A DNA stretch of 64,000 nucleotides from Spirochaeta isovalerica (lineage in GTDB: Bacteria > Spirochaetota > Spirochaetia > DSM-2461): NCBI RefSeq assembly GCF_014207565.1, contig NZ_JACHGJ010000007.1, forward strand, positions 62,001 through 126,000, written 5' to 3'. The translations under genes were made by a program, and so were the position numbers. Below are positions 54,783 through 64,000 of this stretch, in pieces. The first letter of the stretch is position 1. Every line of letters starts with the position of its first letter. A model generated the notes under the pieces. The model saw only the letters and a list, made by a program, of their open reading frames with translations. It searched no databases and was not told where the DNA came from.

Positions 54783-55817
54783 TTAACGCTTTCTGAGCGT
54801 TTTGTAATAGAACTTTCTGGCGGCTTCCACAATCCGGTAAAGAGGATAAACAATCGAAGAATACCGGTAATCCCAGGCCCCGAGGCGGTGATGGATGTCT
54901 CCGCCGAATCCCCTTTTGAAACGGTACAGCCCGTGCATGGGATGCTCGGGATCATCGGCGGGCGGAATGCCGAACATATCGTAGGAATCGCAGCCCGCGG
55001 CCTTCGCCGCTTTGATAGCTTCCCACTGCAGGGCATAAGCCGGCATCAGGTTCCGCTTTTCATTGGATGACGCCCCGTAGAGATAGGTGGCGCGTTTTCC
55101 GTCGATGAGAACAATAATACCCGCGAGAAGATCGCCTTCGTGTCTGGCCAGAAAGAGACGGGATTCGGGATTACCACCTGTTCCGTCAGCCATTGAGAAT
55201 ACTTTTCCGTAATAATCGCGGCTGTGGATGGAAATGCGGTCCCTTTCCGATGTGGTTCTGTAGAGTTCGTACCAGGCATCAAGATCGGATTCCGTTCCGG
55301 TTTCCACAACGACGCCCTTTTTTCCGGCCAGTTTGATGTTATAGCGGGTTTTCTTATGCATAGCTGCCAGCAAGTCATTTTCCGATTGATTCAGATTGAT
55401 GATGACTGTATCAGGGGGCTGGATATCCATCGGGGCTTTGGAGATACCTTTGAAATTCAGGGGTTCGGGCAATGAGTCCTCACCGGTCTCTCCCCATAAG
55501 AAGTCATAGCGTACAAAAAATGTCCCCAGGGGAACGAACTCCAGGAGATCGCGGGAGAGTTTGTGAATAAAATATTCCCTCTCCTCCGGATCGACCTCCA
55601 CGGAGGGACCATGGGGGACATAAGCGAGAGACAGAGTCCCTTTAAAGGTTCTGACCAGCACGAGAAGGGGATAGGACTCCCCTTTCCATGTCAGTTTAAG
55701 CGGAACGGACTTCCATCCCGTTTTTTCCCTCAGCCCGGCCCAGTAGCCCGACTGAAGGAAATTGGAATGGCCGTTCAGGTAGACCGGCGATACCTCTTCG
55801 AGTTTAAGGTCGCTCAA
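54783..55817 (-). CDS. FemAB/peptidoglycan-bridge-type acyltransferase
   Basis: 344 residues with two GNAT-like halves. FLQSGYWAGLREKTGWK at the N-terminus and DLLAGIIVLIDGKRATYLYGASSNEKRNLMPAYALQWEAIKAAKAAGCDSYDMFGIP are typical of FemX/FemAB proteins, which use aminoacyl-tRNA to add amino acids to lipid II. Five bases downstream of metG, so presumably co-transcribed. Spirochaete substrates are not established. Confidence 0.88.
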   Translation of the reverse strand: MSDLKLEEVSPVYLNGHSNFLQSGYWAGLREKTGWKSVPLKLTWKGESYPLLVLVRTFKGTLSLAYVPHGPSVEVDPEEREYFIHKLSRDLLEFVPLGTFFVRYDFLWGETGEDSLPEPLNFKGISKAPMDIQPPDTVIINLNQSENDLLAAMHKKTRYNIKLAGKKGVVVETGTESDLDAWYELYRTTSERDRISIHSRDYYGKVFSMADGTGGNPESRLFLARHEGDLLAGIIVLIDGKRATYLYGASSNEKRNLMPAYALQWEAIKAAKAAGCDSYDMFGIPPADDPEHPMHGLYRFKRGFGGDIHHRLGAWDYRYSSIVYPLYRIVEAARKFYYKTLRKR

Positions 55818-55822
55818 AGGGG

Positions 55823-57982
55823 TCAGCCTACTTCGCCGTTTTTGACTTTGGCGGTTTTCAGTTCCTGACCGTTAACAGTCAGAGCTGTCCCGCCTGTTTT
55901 GACTATGAAATCTTCTGTTCTCAGAGGGATTTCGAAGAACCGGCTCGCTTTCAGTTTTGTGTATTCGCGCTTTTCTCTTTTGTCATCAGCCAGAACGACG
56001 GGGGTTCCCGGCGCGGCATCTTCGATGAAAATAACTTCCACATTCTCATCTTTGTCCTCGGCGGCGAGAATCATACCCATGCTCTTGATACCCCGAAGCT
56101 TCGTGGGTTTGAGATTAGCCACGACAACGAGATTCTTTCCGAGGAGCTCTTCCTCTTTGTAATGGGGAACCAGACCGGAAACGATGGTTCTCGGTTCGTC
56201 TTCGCCGCAGTCGATCTTCTCGACATAGAGTTTTTCCGCTTCGGGATGTCTTTCGATCTCGACGATTTTTCCGACGACAAGCTGTATCTCTTTATTGAAC
56301 TGGGCTTCCACACTTTCGTCAGCGGCAGCCGCTCTTTCGTCCTGGGTACCGGCAAAGCGCTCGCGCAATTCATCGATTCTCTTCTCTTCCAGTTTGGTGA
56401 AGAGGATTTCCGGTTTGTTGATTCCCGTAATTCCTTCGATCTTTGCCAGACTGCTCCACGAGAGATCGGCTCCTTCCAGGAACGAAACGATCTTTTCCGA
56501 TGTTTCGGGTATATAGGGATGGGTCAGGATCGCAAGGTCCCGGACCAGATATATGAGGCTTTTCAGGAGAGACGCTGCCGCAGCGGGATCCTCCGTTCTG
56601 GTTCTCCAGGGCTCGCCGGCCTGGAAGGCTCTGTTGCCCATGGATGAGAGCATAAAGATCTCTCTGAAGGCATCGCGCAGTTCCGCCCGGTCCAGTTTCG
56701 CTGAGATAAGCTCCTCTTTCTCTTTGACTTCTTTCCAGAAATCGGCATCCACTTCCGCTTCGGGAACCTGCCCGTCGAAGAACCGGTTGGCGAATGTGAG
56801 CGTTCTGTTGACCAGATTGGCCAGGTTGCCGATCAGTTCGGAATTGACCTTCTCTTCAAAATCCTTCCAGAGGAACTGGGTATCGGACTTCTCCGGTCTG
56901 TTGTAGAAGATGTAAAAGCGCCAGACGTCGGCGGGGATGCCCGTTTCCTGACAGTCGTTTCCGAAAACGCCGACTCCCTTGCTCTTGGAGAATTTGGCGT
57001 TTTCATAATTCAGGTATTCGGAACTTGACATGTGATGAAGCATTGTCCAGGGCTCTCCCGATCCCAGAAGAGTCGACGGGAATATTACCGTATGGAAGGG
57101 GATGTTGTCCTTACCGATAAACTGGAACAGTTCCACCTCTTCGGGGTTCTGCCACCAGTCCTTCCATTGATCTGTCAGATTGGCGGTTATGGAGATGTAG
57201 CCTATGGGCGCGTCAAACCAGACATAGAAAACCTTGTCTTCGAATCCCTCTTTCGGCACGGGGATTCCCCATTTCAGGTCTCTGGTGATACATCTCTCTT
57301 TCAGGCCGTCGCGGATCCAGCTCTTAGTCATCTGAACGGCGTTTCTCGCCCAGAATCCCTGTTCCGACGCTTCGTCCATCCAGCTCTCAAGCTTGGGCAG
57401 GATAGCGGGAAGATCGATAAAAAGATGCTTTGTGCTCCTGACCTCCGGCTTGCTTCCACAGACACCGCATTTGGGATTTTCCAGCTCCACCGGTTCGAGG
57501 AGTTTTCCGCAATCCTCGCACTGGTCGCCGCGGGCGTTTTCCGAACCGCAGTGGGGGCATGTTCCGTGAACGTAACGGTCCGCCAGGAATCGGTCGCAGC
57601 TGTTGCAGAATAGCTGTTCCAGAGTCTGTTCGCGGATGTAGCCGGCATCGTCTATGGCCTTGAATAAACCCTGAACAATCTCTGTCTGCTTATCCGTAGA
57701 TGTTCTTCCGAAGTGATCGAAATCGATGTTGAACCACTTATAGATATCGCGGTGGATAACATGGAATTTATCGCAGAGCTCCCGGGGGGAAACCCCTTCG
57801 GACAGAGCTTTCGTTTCCGTCGCCGTACCGTATTCATCGGTACCGCAGACATACATGGTTTCATATCCGTACTGACGGCAGTATCGGGCAAACACATCGG
57901 CTGAAAGGACCTGAATCAGGTTGCCGAGGTGGGGAATATTATTAACATAGGGCAGTGCTGAAGTGACTAATCTCTTTTTCAT
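55823..57982 (-). CDS. metG: Methionyl-tRNA synthetase
   Basis: 719 residues with all domains: PYVNNIPHLGNL (HIGH motif), a zinc-binding insert with CNSCDRF, CPHCG, CEDCG and CGVCG (two knuckles), KFSKSKG (KMSKS), an anticodon domain, and a C-terminal tRNA-binding domain (FNKEIQLVVGKIVEIERHPEAEKLYVEKID). Charges tRNA-Met. The ATG lies eight bases from a strong -10, so the transcript seems nearly leaderless. Confidence 0.96.
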   Translation of the reverse strand: MKKRLVTSALPYVNNIPHLGNLIQVLSADVFARYCRQYGYETMYVCGTDEYGTATETKALSEGVSPRELCDKFHVIHRDIYKWFNIDFDHFGRTSTDKQTEIVQGLFKAIDDAGYIREQTLEQLFCNSCDRFLADRYVHGTCPHCGSENARGDQCEDCGKLLEPVELENPKCGVCGSKPEVRSTKHLFIDLPAILPKLESWMDEASEQGFWARNAVQMTKSWIRDGLKERCITRDLKWGIPVPKEGFEDKVFYVWFDAPIGYISITANLTDQWKDWWQNPEEVELFQFIGKDNIPFHTVIFPSTLLGSGEPWTMLHHMSSSEYLNYENAKFSKSKGVGVFGNDCQETGIPADVWRFYIFYNRPEKSDTQFLWKDFEEKVNSELIGNLANLVNRTLTFANRFFDGQVPEAEVDADFWKEVKEKEELISAKLDRAELRDAFREIFMLSSMGNRAFQAGEPWRTRTEDPAAAASLLKSLIYLVRDLAILTHPYIPETSEKIVSFLEGADLSWSSLAKIEGITGINKPEILFTKLEEKRIDELRERFAGTQDERAAAADESVEAQFNKEIQLVVGKIVEIERHPEAEKLYVEKIDCGEDEPRTIVSGLVPHYKEEELLGKNLVVVANLKPTKLRGIKSMGMILAAEDKDENVEVIFIEDAAPGTPVVLADDKREKREYTKLKASRFFEIPLRTEDFIVKTGGTALTVNGQELKTAKVKNGEVG

Positions 57983-57990
57983 AGCTTCAC

Positions 57991-58019
57991 ATGATATTTT
58001 GCCCCTGTTCTTATGTCAA
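57991..58019 (-). promoter_or_regulatory. Promoter of metG
   Basis: On the minus strand TTGACA (58014-58019) and TATCAT (57991-57996) are exactly 17 bp apart. Only eight bases separate the -10 box from the ATG at 57982, leaving almost no 5' leader. Confidence 0.7.
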
Positions 58020-58073
58020 TAGAAGGGATATCTAAACAATCAATTCATAATCTTCTCAGAAGTCGGGTTATCC

Positions 58074-58103
58074 TTGACTGAGTACTCATACAATGTTTAC
58101 TTT
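58074..58103 (+). promoter_or_regulatory. Candidate promoter of hflK
   Basis: TTGACT (58074-58079) is followed after 18 bp by TACTTT (58098-58103), a weak -10. The predicted start falls inside the palindrome at 58102-58120. Confidence 0.4.
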
Positions 58104-58120
58104 TATAACAACGTTATAAA
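58102..58120. promoter_or_regulatory. Palindrome before hflK, possible operator
   Basis: TTTATAAC and GTTATAAA are perfect inverted repeats of eight bases separated by AAC, ending directly at the GGAGGG ribosome site. Size and place suit a dimeric repressor site or a small hairpin at the 5' end of the mRNA. Confidence 0.45.
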
Positions 58121-58129
58121 GGAGGGTAC

Positions 58130-59125
58130 ATGTCAGAACAGAATGTGACCCCGGGCAGAAGCCCCTTTAAAAAGCCTCCCAAGCCATCCTCGATACTCGG
58201 TATCATTGCATTGGTTATTGTGGGAATGTTCCTCTTGACCAGTTTCTATATCGTCGATGAGACAGAGCAGGCTGTCGTGCTCCGATTGGGCCGTCTGCAG
58301 AAAATCACCGAGCCGGGATTAAACTGGAAAATCCCGCTGGGAATCGACCGCGTCTACAAAGTTCCGACCAAAGTCGTACAGACAATGCAGTTCGGTTTCC
58401 GCACCGCCCAGCCGGGCATCACGACAATTTACTCCAGAGACGATTACGAAGATGAATCGTTGATGCTGACCGGTGACCTGAATATCGTCACTGTCACATG
58501 GATCATTCAGTACAGAATCACAGATCCTGCGCTATGGCTCTTCAAGGTCCAGGAAAAGGACAAGACCATCAGGGACATCTCCCAGTCGGTTATGAACGAA
58601 CTGGTCGGCGACAGAGCCATCCTCGATGTTATCGGTGACGAAAGAACCAGTATCGAAATCAAAAGCCAGGAAATGATGAATACCATCCTCGACGAATACG
58701 ACCTGGGCATCAACATCGTTACGGTCAAACTTCAAAACACCCTGCCTCCCGAAGGGCCTGTACAGGATGCCTTTGAAGACGTCAACAAAGCCATTCAGGA
58801 TATGGAAAGGCTGATCAGTGAAGGAAAACAGGCATACAATGCCGAGATTCCCAAAGCTTCCGGTCAGGCCGATCAGATCATCCAGCAGGCTAAAGGTTAC
58901 GCTTCGGGACGCGTTAACAGAGCGAACGGAAACGTCGCCCGTTTCAATTCGGTACTGGAAGAGTACAGAAAGAACCCTTCCGTAACAAGAAACCGCATCT
59001 ATTACGAAATGATGGAGGAAGTTCTGACTTCCGGAAGCAAAGTCGAACTTATTGATAAAAACCTGGACAATTTCCTACCGCTGAAAAATCTTCAGCCGAC
59101 ACAGACAGGAGGAACCAATGAATAA
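58130..59125 (+). CDS. hflK: FtsH protease modulator HflK
   Basis: 331 residues. Cytoplasmic N-terminus, one transmembrane helix (about 22-43), then an SPFH/band-7 domain (VDETEQAVVLRLGRL, PGLNWKIPLG) and a long helical region. With HflC it forms the cage around FtsH. Start ATG follows GGAGGG. ftsH itself lies 1.5 kb away on the opposite strand. Confidence 0.92.
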   Translation: MSEQNVTPGRSPFKKPPKPSSILGIIALVIVGMFLLTSFYIVDETEQAVVLRLGRLQKITEPGLNWKIPLGIDRVYKVPTKVVQTMQFGFRTAQPGITTIYSRDDYEDESLMLTGDLNIVTVTWIIQYRITDPALWLFKVQEKDKTIRDISQSVMNELVGDRAILDVIGDERTSIEIKSQEMMNTILDEYDLGINIVTVKLQNTLPPEGPVQDAFEDVNKAIQDMERLISEGKQAYNAEIPKASGQADQIIQQAKGYASGRVNRANGNVARFNSVLEEYRKNPSVTRNRIYYEMMEEVLTSGSKVELIDKNLDNFLPLKNLQPTQTGGTNE

Positions 59126-60122
59126 GATGCTTAAAACACTCATCCCCCTGCTGATTTTAGTCGTCATTTTCTTCGCAGCCGGACCGCTTTACATTGTAAA
59201 CGAAGGGGAGCAGGCTGTCATAACCCGGCTGGGGCGGATCGACAGAGTCGTTACCGAAGCGGGACTGAAAATCAAATGGCCGCTTATCGAAAGCCGGACA
59301 AGATACTCCAAGAAGATTCTTTCCTGGGACGGCGCTCCGCAGAAAATTCAGACAGCGGAAAACCAGTACATCTGGGTGGATACCACCGCAAGATGGAAAA
59401 TCTCCGATGCGACAGAGTTTTATAAATCGATCAATAACATGAGCCAGGCTTATTCCAAGCTCGACGATGTTATCGACTCCGCTGTGAGAACGATCATAGC
59501 CCGGAACTCCCTTTCCGAAGCGGTAAGGAATTCTGATATCATCATCGAGCTCCAGGCCAAGTCCCAGGCGAAAACAGCTGAAGACAAAGCCGTACAGGAA
59601 GCTTCCGGCGAAGTTCTGACCGATGTCCTGCTGGAACTGCCCGAAAGCAATACGGACTTTGAGAAGATCAATATGGGACGCCGTCAGCTCTCGCAGCAGA
59701 TGCTTTCCAACGCGGCAAAGGATACGAACAACCTCGGAATCGAACTGATAGACGTCGTCATCCGGCAGATCCGCTATTCAGATGAAATGACTCAGTCGGT
59801 TTACGACAGAATGATCAAGGACAGAAACCAGATCGCCCAGTTCTACCGCTCCTACGGAGAGGGAAAGAAGCTGGATCTCATGGGTCAGCTGGACAATGAA
59901 AAAGAGGTCATCCTTTCCCAGGCTTATGCTGAGGCGGAAGGAATCAAAGGTGAAGCTGATGCTCTCGCGGCAAGGATCTATAACGATTCCTATGGACAGG
60001 ATCCAGAATTCTATGAATTCTGGAAGGCTATGGAATCGTACAGAAAGACTCTTCCCGGTATGAGCAAAACTCTTTCCACGGATATGCAGTACTTCAACAA
60101 TTTTTACAGATCGGACAACTGA
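59118..60122 (+). CDS. hflC: FtsH protease modulator HflC
   Basis: 334 residues. N-terminal helix (about 8-25), then SPFH domain with VNEGEQAVITRLGRIDRV, ITRLGR and YAEAEGIKGEADALAARIYNDSY in the coiled-coil part, a signature of HflC. Starts inside the end of hflK (eight-base overlap). Closed by a strong terminator. Confidence 0.93.
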   Translation: MNKMLKTLIPLLILVVIFFAAGPLYIVNEGEQAVITRLGRIDRVVTEAGLKIKWPLIESRTRYSKKILSWDGAPQKIQTAENQYIWVDTTARWKISDATEFYKSINNMSQAYSKLDDVIDSAVRTIIARNSLSEAVRNSDIIIELQAKSQAKTAEDKAVQEASGEVLTDVLLELPESNTDFEKINMGRRQLSQQMLSNAAKDTNNLGIELIDVVIRQIRYSDEMTQSVYDRMIKDRNQIAQFYRSYGEGKKLDLMGQLDNEKEVILSQAYAEAEGIKGEADALAARIYNDSYGQDPEFYEFWKAMESYRKTLPGMSKTLSTDMQYFNNFYRSDN

Positions 60123-60143
60123 AACATATAATTCAGCTTCGAG

Positions 60144-60175
60144 GCCGGGTCCTTCTTTGGATCCGGCTTTTTTTT
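60144..60175 (+). terminator. Intrinsic terminator after hflKC
   Basis: GCCGGGTCC (60144-60152) pairs with GGATCCGGC (60159-60167), one G-T pair, loop of six, followed by eight T. Confidence 0.9.
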
Positions 60176-60197
60176 CCCTTTTCAAATCCCGAGTTTT

Positions 60198-60226
60198 TTG
60201 CGATCATAGGAAACTGGTATTATATT
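60198..60226 (+). promoter_or_regulatory. Promoter of the PilZ gene
   Basis: TTGCGA (60198-60203) and TATATT (60221-60226) are separated by 17 bp, about 24 nt before the start codon. Confidence 0.6.
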
Positions 60227-60255
60227 TATAGATAGCAGACAGGGAGTGAGTTGGT

Positions 60256-60591
60256 TTGAAGATCTCTAAAGATTCGGAACTGAGCCGCGTCAGCATACAG
60301 AACAGTAAAAGAGAAAGCATTCGCAAACCCGTGGATATGGACGGTTTCTATAATTCCGGAACAGGGTGGCATCCCTGTAAAATATACGATATCAGCACTG
60401 GCGGAGCGGCTCTGAAGCTGAACCAGTTCTTCCTCGAAGGTGATGAAATTCTCCTTCGATTCGGAAACAACTCCAGCTCGGAAATATTCAACACGACAGT
60501 AGCCAATGTGAACGGACAGCGGATCGGCATCCGCTTTAAAGAAGACAGCACGACCAAGCACCTGATTGAAAAAATCATGTCGATCTACTGA
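60256..60591 (+). CDS. PilZ-domain protein
   Basis: 111 residues, essentially one PilZ domain. The c-di-GMP signature is RESIRKPV followed by DISTGGA, matching RxxxR and (D/N)xSxxG. So it probably binds c-di-GMP and acts as a stand-alone receptor. Start is TTG with GGAG about nine bases upstream. Single gene between two terminators. Confidence 0.85.
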   Translation: MKISKDSELSRVSIQNSKRESIRKPVDMDGFYNSGTGWHPCKIYDISTGGAALKLNQFFLEGDEILLRFGNNSSSEIFNTTVANVNGQRIGIRFKEDSTTKHLIEKIMSIY

Positions 60592-60605
60592 TCTTTATGG
60601 TGAAA

Positions 60606-60642
60606 TAAAAAAACCCACCGTCAGTTGACTGGTGGGTTTTTC
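60606..60642. terminator. Bidirectional terminator between PilZ gene and ftsH
   Basis: AAAAACCCACC (60609-60619) pairs with GGTGGGTTTTT (60631-60641). A and T runs flank both sides, so it can stop transcription from both convergent genes. Confidence 0.88.
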
Positions 60643-60660
60643 TTATTAGGGCAGTAAACC

Positions 60661-62871
60661 CTACTCTTTTCCCTCATCGCTTTCTTTCACTTCCAGCTTG
60701 AGATCAACCGGATTGGCAAAGGGATTTTCCGTTTTATGATCCTCCTCCACCTTGGGAGGTTCATTCTCTTTAGCCAGGGCTTTGGCTTCAGCGCGGGCTT
60801 TAATCGCCTCATTCCGCTTCTCACCGGTGATGACAGCCAGTTCGGAGGGTGTCATATCGGAAGCCTTCCGCTCAGCGTAAGCAGCCGCGGCTTTTTCATC
60901 TTTCTCGATAAGATCCATGAACTCTTCCGAAGTCAGGACTTCCACATCCATGAGATGAGCCGTAATGCTCCTGAGCAGATCGAGGTGCTCAGTCAGCTTG
61001 GCAATGACTATGTCGTACCGCTCATTGATGATTCTGGCAATTTCCTCATCGACATACTGCTGTGTCTTTTCAGAATATTCTCTGATGCCGCCGCCTCCAC
61101 CGAGATAAGAGTTCTTTCTTTCCGTCAGGGCGACGTTTCTGAATTTTTCACTCATACCGTATTCGGTAATCAGGTTCTTGGCAATGTCGGTCGCTTTGGA
61201 AATATCGTTCCCGGCGCCTGTCGACAGTTTGCCGAAAATAAGCATCTCCGCGGCCCGTCCTCCAAGGAGGGTATCGATCCTTCCAAGAAGCTCTTCCTGA
61301 GTCATCAGGAACCGATCTTCTGTGGGCTGCTGCAGCGTGTATCCCAGAGCACCCATTCCACGGGGAACTATGGAAACCTTCTGAACAGGATCAGCGTCGG
61401 GCGTAAAAGCGGCGATGATAGCGTGCCCCGTCTCATGATAGGCCACGATTTCACGCTCCCGCGGGTTGATCAGACGGTTCTTCTTTTCAAGTCCGGCAAT
61501 GGTCTTTTCGATTGCCTCGTCGAGATCCTTCATGGTCACCGCATTGCGATCAGCCCGGACGGCGAGAAGGGCCGCTTCGTTAATGATATTGGCCAGATCG
61601 GCTCCGACAAATCCCGGCGTCGATTTGGCGATTTCCTTGAAATCGACCTCATCAGACAATTTAACGCCTTTGGAGTGGATCTTAAGTATCGCTTCGCGTC
61701 CCAGAAGGTCGGGCCGGTCGACAAGAACCTGCCGGTCAAAACGGCCCGGTCTGAGCAGAGCGGGGTCGAGAACTTCGGGCCTGTTTGTCGCAGCCAGTAT
61801 GATAACGCCGGAAGTGGCGTCAAATCCGTCCATCTCCACAAGCAGCTGATTAAGGGTCTGTTCACGCTCGTCATTGGTGGAGGCAAGTCCGGCACGGCTT
61901 TTACCGATAGCGTCCAGCTCATCGATGAAAATGATACAGGGCGCTTTTTCCCTTGCCTGTTTGAACAGGTCTCTGACACGGGCGGCACCGACACCGACAA
62001 ACATTTCCACGAAATCGGCACCGGACATTTTAAAGAAAGTTACACCGGCTTCACCTGATACGGCTCTGGCCAGAAGGGTCTTACCGGTCCCGGGAGGGCC
62101 GACCAGGAGAACGCCTTTGGGAATTTTCCCTCCGATCTCCGTATATTTTTTCGGATTCTTCAGAAAGTCGACAACTTCAACCAGTTCATCTTTTGATTCT
62201 TCACACCCCGCCACATCATCAAAACGGGTATGAAGATCTTCCTCGGCGACGATTTTGGCGTTGTTCTGACCGAAACTCATTACATTGTTTCCGCCCATAT
62301 TTCCCATTCGCCGGAAGATGAACCGCCAGACGACAAGAAGCAGAAGAAGAGGGACAATCCAGCTGAGCAATATCTCCACAAAGTAATTGCGCTGCTCGTG
62401 CTCGGCAAAATACTCCACGCCCAGTTCATCGAGGAGCGGAACAAATGAGGGATCATTCAACGGGACCGTACTATAAACATTTCCCGAAAGGTTATCGTTA
62501 CTCCGGGAAAGAGATCCGGTAATGGAGTTGACCAGATCGGTCTCATATTCACTGCTGGTTTTGGTGTAGCCGGTATAGAGCGACGGTGTCAGCTTTACGC
62601 GTACAATCTCGCCCGCTTCGATTTTCTCTTTAAAAGTGCTGTAATCGATAGACGTTTCAGGCGATCTCACAAGAAACATATTTAAAATAGCCAGAACGGC
62701 TATAACGAGAAGGAAATACCAGAGAGAAAAGCGGTATTTCCCCTGCTTCATCTTTTTCATTTTTTTATCGAGATTTTCCGAACTCAGTTCTTTCCTGGCT
62801 TTATCCCACCAGTTATCCGGTTCTTTCCGGGAACTATCGTTCTTGTTATCATTTTTCTCAAAATTATCCAT
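60661..62871 (-). CDS. ftsH: ATP-dependent zinc metalloprotease FtsH
   Basis: 736 residues. Two transmembrane helices flank a periplasmic domain; AAA domain has Walker A GPPGTGKT, Walker [12 protein letters not shown] and the second region of homology [21 protein letters not shown]; protease site is HETGH with a later [12 protein letters not shown] long charged N-terminus ([20 protein letters not shown]) and C-terminal tail are extra. ATG 62871 is preferred because GAGG lies upstream. Degrades membrane proteins, likely with HflKC. Confidence 0.96.
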   Translation of the reverse strand: MDNFEKNDNKNDSSRKEPDNWWDKARKELSSENLDKKMKKMKQGKYRFSLWYFLLVIAVLAILNMFLVRSPETSIDYSTFKEKIEAGEIVRVKLTPSLYTGYTKTSSEYETDLVNSITGSLSRSNDNLSGNVYSTVPLNDPSFVPLLDELGVEYFAEHEQRNYFVEILLSWIVPLLLLLVVWRFIFRRMGNMGGNNVMSFGQNNAKIVAEEDLHTRFDDVAGCEESKDELVEVVDFLKNPKKYTEIGGKIPKGVLLVGPPGTGKTLLARAVSGEAGVTFFKMSGADFVEMFVGVGAARVRDLFKQAREKAPCIIFIDELDAIGKSRAGLASTNDEREQTLNQLLVEMDGFDATSGVIILAATNRPEVLDPALLRPGRFDRQVLVDRPDLLGREAILKIHSKGVKLSDEVDFKEIAKSTPGFVGADLANIINEAALLAVRADRNAVTMKDLDEAIEKTIAGLEKKNRLINPREREIVAYHETGHAIIAAFTPDADPVQKVSIVPRGMGALGYTLQQPTEDRFLMTQEELLGRIDTLLGGRAAEMLIFGKLSTGAGNDISKATDIAKNLITEYGMSEKFRNVALTERKNSYLGGGGGIREYSEKTQQYVDEEIARIINERYDIVIAKLTEHLDLLRSITAHLMDVEVLTSEEFMDLIEKDEKAAAAYAERKASDMTPSELAVITGEKRNEAIKARAEAKALAKENEPPKVEEDHKTENPFANPVDLKLEVKESDEGKE

Positions 62872-62989
62872 AAATTCCTCAGTTATTGTAAACATATCAG
62901 AAAAAGACCACCCCATAAACCCCGGTAGAAAAGGGCCTAATCACAGCGGCAAAACCGATATTGTCTTTTTTAAAGTAGAAATAAACCCC

Positions 62990-63033
62990 TATAAAGTAAA
63001 GGGAATAATTACATGGAGACTGTAATTATTCCC
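62990..63033 (-). terminator. Terminator after topA
   Basis: A perfect 13-bp stem (63001-63013 with 63021-63033, GGGAATAATTACA) with a seven-base loop is followed on the minus strand by TTTACTTTAT, a moderate T-tract. Confidence 0.65.
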
Positions 63034-63071
63034 TTGAAAATCAAATATTAACAAATTTTAATATTGCAGAG

Positions 63072-64000
63072 CTATGATTCCTTCTTCTCCTCTCCGGGAA
63101 GAGGCTTGGCATTGCGGCACTTGGGAAAAGCACTGCAGGCCAGAAAGGGTCCACGGCGTCCCATTTTAACGACCATTTCGGAACCGCATTTTTCGCAGAT
63201 TTCGCCGCTGACATCGGGAACTTCGACGACGTTACCGTCCTTGTCGATAGGCATGGTGTGTTTGCAATCGGGGTAGCCGGTACAGGCGAGAAAAAAACCG
63301 GTCCGTCCGGCTTTTACCGCCATGGGCTTTCCGCACTTGCTACAGGTGCGCTCGATTTTCGGCATTTCAACAGGCTTTCCCTCTTTATCGGCGGAAAGAG
63401 TTGTCTTACACTCTGGATAACCTGTACAGGCATAGAACTTTTTACCATAGCGCGATGTTTTCAGAATCATCGGTTTGCCGCATTCGGGGCAGTCGACGTC
63501 CACAGCTTCGACAGAACCGTCTTCATCTTCATCGACTTCGCCGCCGGGCATGGGCAGAAGCCCCTTACATTCAGGATAATTCTTACAGCCGAGAAAAGCT
63601 CCCGATTTGGAGTAGCGAATGACGAGAGAGCCTCCGCAGACCGGACAGGTCTCCTCGCCTTCATAATCCCGCCCTTTAAGCGGTTCGGCTTTTTCCATGG
63701 CTTCATCGAGCCGGTCGACAAAAGGTTTGTAGAACTCATCAATGACTTTGACCCAGTCCTTATCGCCCTGTTCAACCTTATCGAGATCCTCTTCCATTCC
63801 GGCCGTAAACTTCAAATCCATAATATTGGTGAAGTTATTGAGAAGAATGTCATTGACAGCCATACCGAGCTCAGTCGCGTGAAAAGCTCTCTTCTCAATC
63901 CGGACATATCCTCTTTCCCTGATCGTCTTGATGATCGGCGCATAGGTTGAAGGACGTCCGATCCCCTCTTTTTCCATAGCCTTGACCAGGCTGGCTTCGG
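63072..64000 (-). CDS. topA: DNA topoisomerase I, C-terminal part
   Basis: The frame is open to the right edge, so the N-terminus with the TOPRIM domain and active Tyr is outside. Visible: EGIGRPSTYAPIIKTI of the topoisomerase core, FTNIMDLKFTAGMEEDLDKVE, and four C-terminal zinc ribbons (CPVCGG, CPECGK, CSKCGK, CEKCGS, each followed by FLxCxxYPxC-type halves). Relaxes negative supercoils. The four-ribbon tail is longer than the three of E. coli. Confidence 0.95.
   Translation of the reverse strand, partial: EASLVKAMEKEGIGRPSTYAPIIKTIRERGYVRIEKRAFHATELGMAVNDILLNNFTNIMDLKFTAGMEEDLDKVEQGDKDWVKVIDEFYKPFVDRLDEAMEKAEPLKGRDYEGEETCPVCGGSLVIRYSKSGAFLGCKNYPECKGLLPMPGGEVDEDEDGSVEAVDVDCPECGKPMILKTSRYGKKFYACTGYPECKTTLSADKEGKPVEMPKIERTCSKCGKPMAVKAGRTGFFLACTGYPDCKHTMPIDKDGNVVEVPDVSGEICEKCGSEMVVKMGRRGPFLACSAFPKCRNAKPLPGEEKKES

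Noticed and set aside
60736-62058. 440-codon frame antisense to ftsH
   Set aside because: All FtsH motifs lie on the other strand; the opposite frame has no start signal.
1-64000. CRISPR arrays, IS elements, prophage, tRNA or rRNA genes
   Set aside because: No regular direct repeats, transposase motifs, integrase or cloverleaf/rRNA sequence were seen on either strand.

Overview
The window looks like chromosome from a free-living, sugar-fermenting spirochaete (Spirochaetota). This is inferred from gene content and style: roughly half GC, many TTG starts behind good Shine-Dalgarno sites, lipobox and signal-peptide proteins of spirochaete type, a methyl-accepting chemotaxis protein, a PilZ protein, formate-tetrahydrofolate ligase and a split glycine decarboxylase. 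No rRNA, tRNA, IS element, prophage or CRISPR array was found. Genes are densely packed in short operons on both strands.

Positions 1-15.4 kb form a carbohydrate island. A minus-strand unit holds a ROK-type regulator, a GH3 beta-glucosidase and a second ROK regulator that runs off the left edge. Divergent to it is an Opp/Dpp-type ABC transporter (binding protein, two permeases, two ATPases) followed by a second GH3 enzyme. A GH31 alpha-glucosidase and a PspB-like small membrane protein follow on the minus strand. All three glycosidases lack signal peptides, so imported oligosaccharides are probably cut in the cytoplasm. Two copies of a TAGT-N12-ACTA element lie in the divergent promoter region and are candidate operators.

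Positions 15.5-20.4 kb carry the glycine cleavage operon gcvT-gcvH-gcvPA-gcvPB behind a tandem glycine riboswitch with a 15-bp terminator. Positions 20.4-24.5 kb hold a 35-residue membrane protein, an orphan PAS histidine kinase with a four-Cys cluster, and a minus-strand dprA / exported protein / aroDE unit. Positions 24.5-31 kb are an envelope operon (two lipoproteins, a lytic transglycosylase with two LysM domains, an exported protein) ending in an ABC-F ATPase. Positions 31-32.8 kb are a LMW-phosphatase / fructosamine-kinase pair, probably for protein deglycation, plus an unknown gene.

Positions 33-36 kb contain a large membrane protein that resembles enterobacterial IgaA in its layout, followed by a rhomboid protease and a small zinc-finger protein. 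After an MCP gene and a small Cys-rich protein comes a plus-strand run: prfA, prmC, RelA/SpoT homologue, trmL-like methylase, a RecB-type nuclease/XPD-type helicase fusion, galM, a CMD-family protein and an Old-Yellow-Enzyme-type oxidoreductase. Positions 47.8-51.9 kb hold a lipoprotein, an unusual beta-barrel/transglutaminase/TPR fusion and a divergent ankyrin protein. Then follow fhs, an orphan amino-acid-type binding protein, a FemAB-type transferase with metG, hflK-hflC, a PilZ protein, ftsH, and the C-terminal part of topA at the right edge.

The items most worth a second look are the IgaA-like protein outside enterobacteria, the OMP/transglutaminase/TPR fusion, the paired ROK regulators lacking the zinc motif with their shared operators, and the nuclease-helicase fusion. 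All assignments are by reading motifs; no database search was run.
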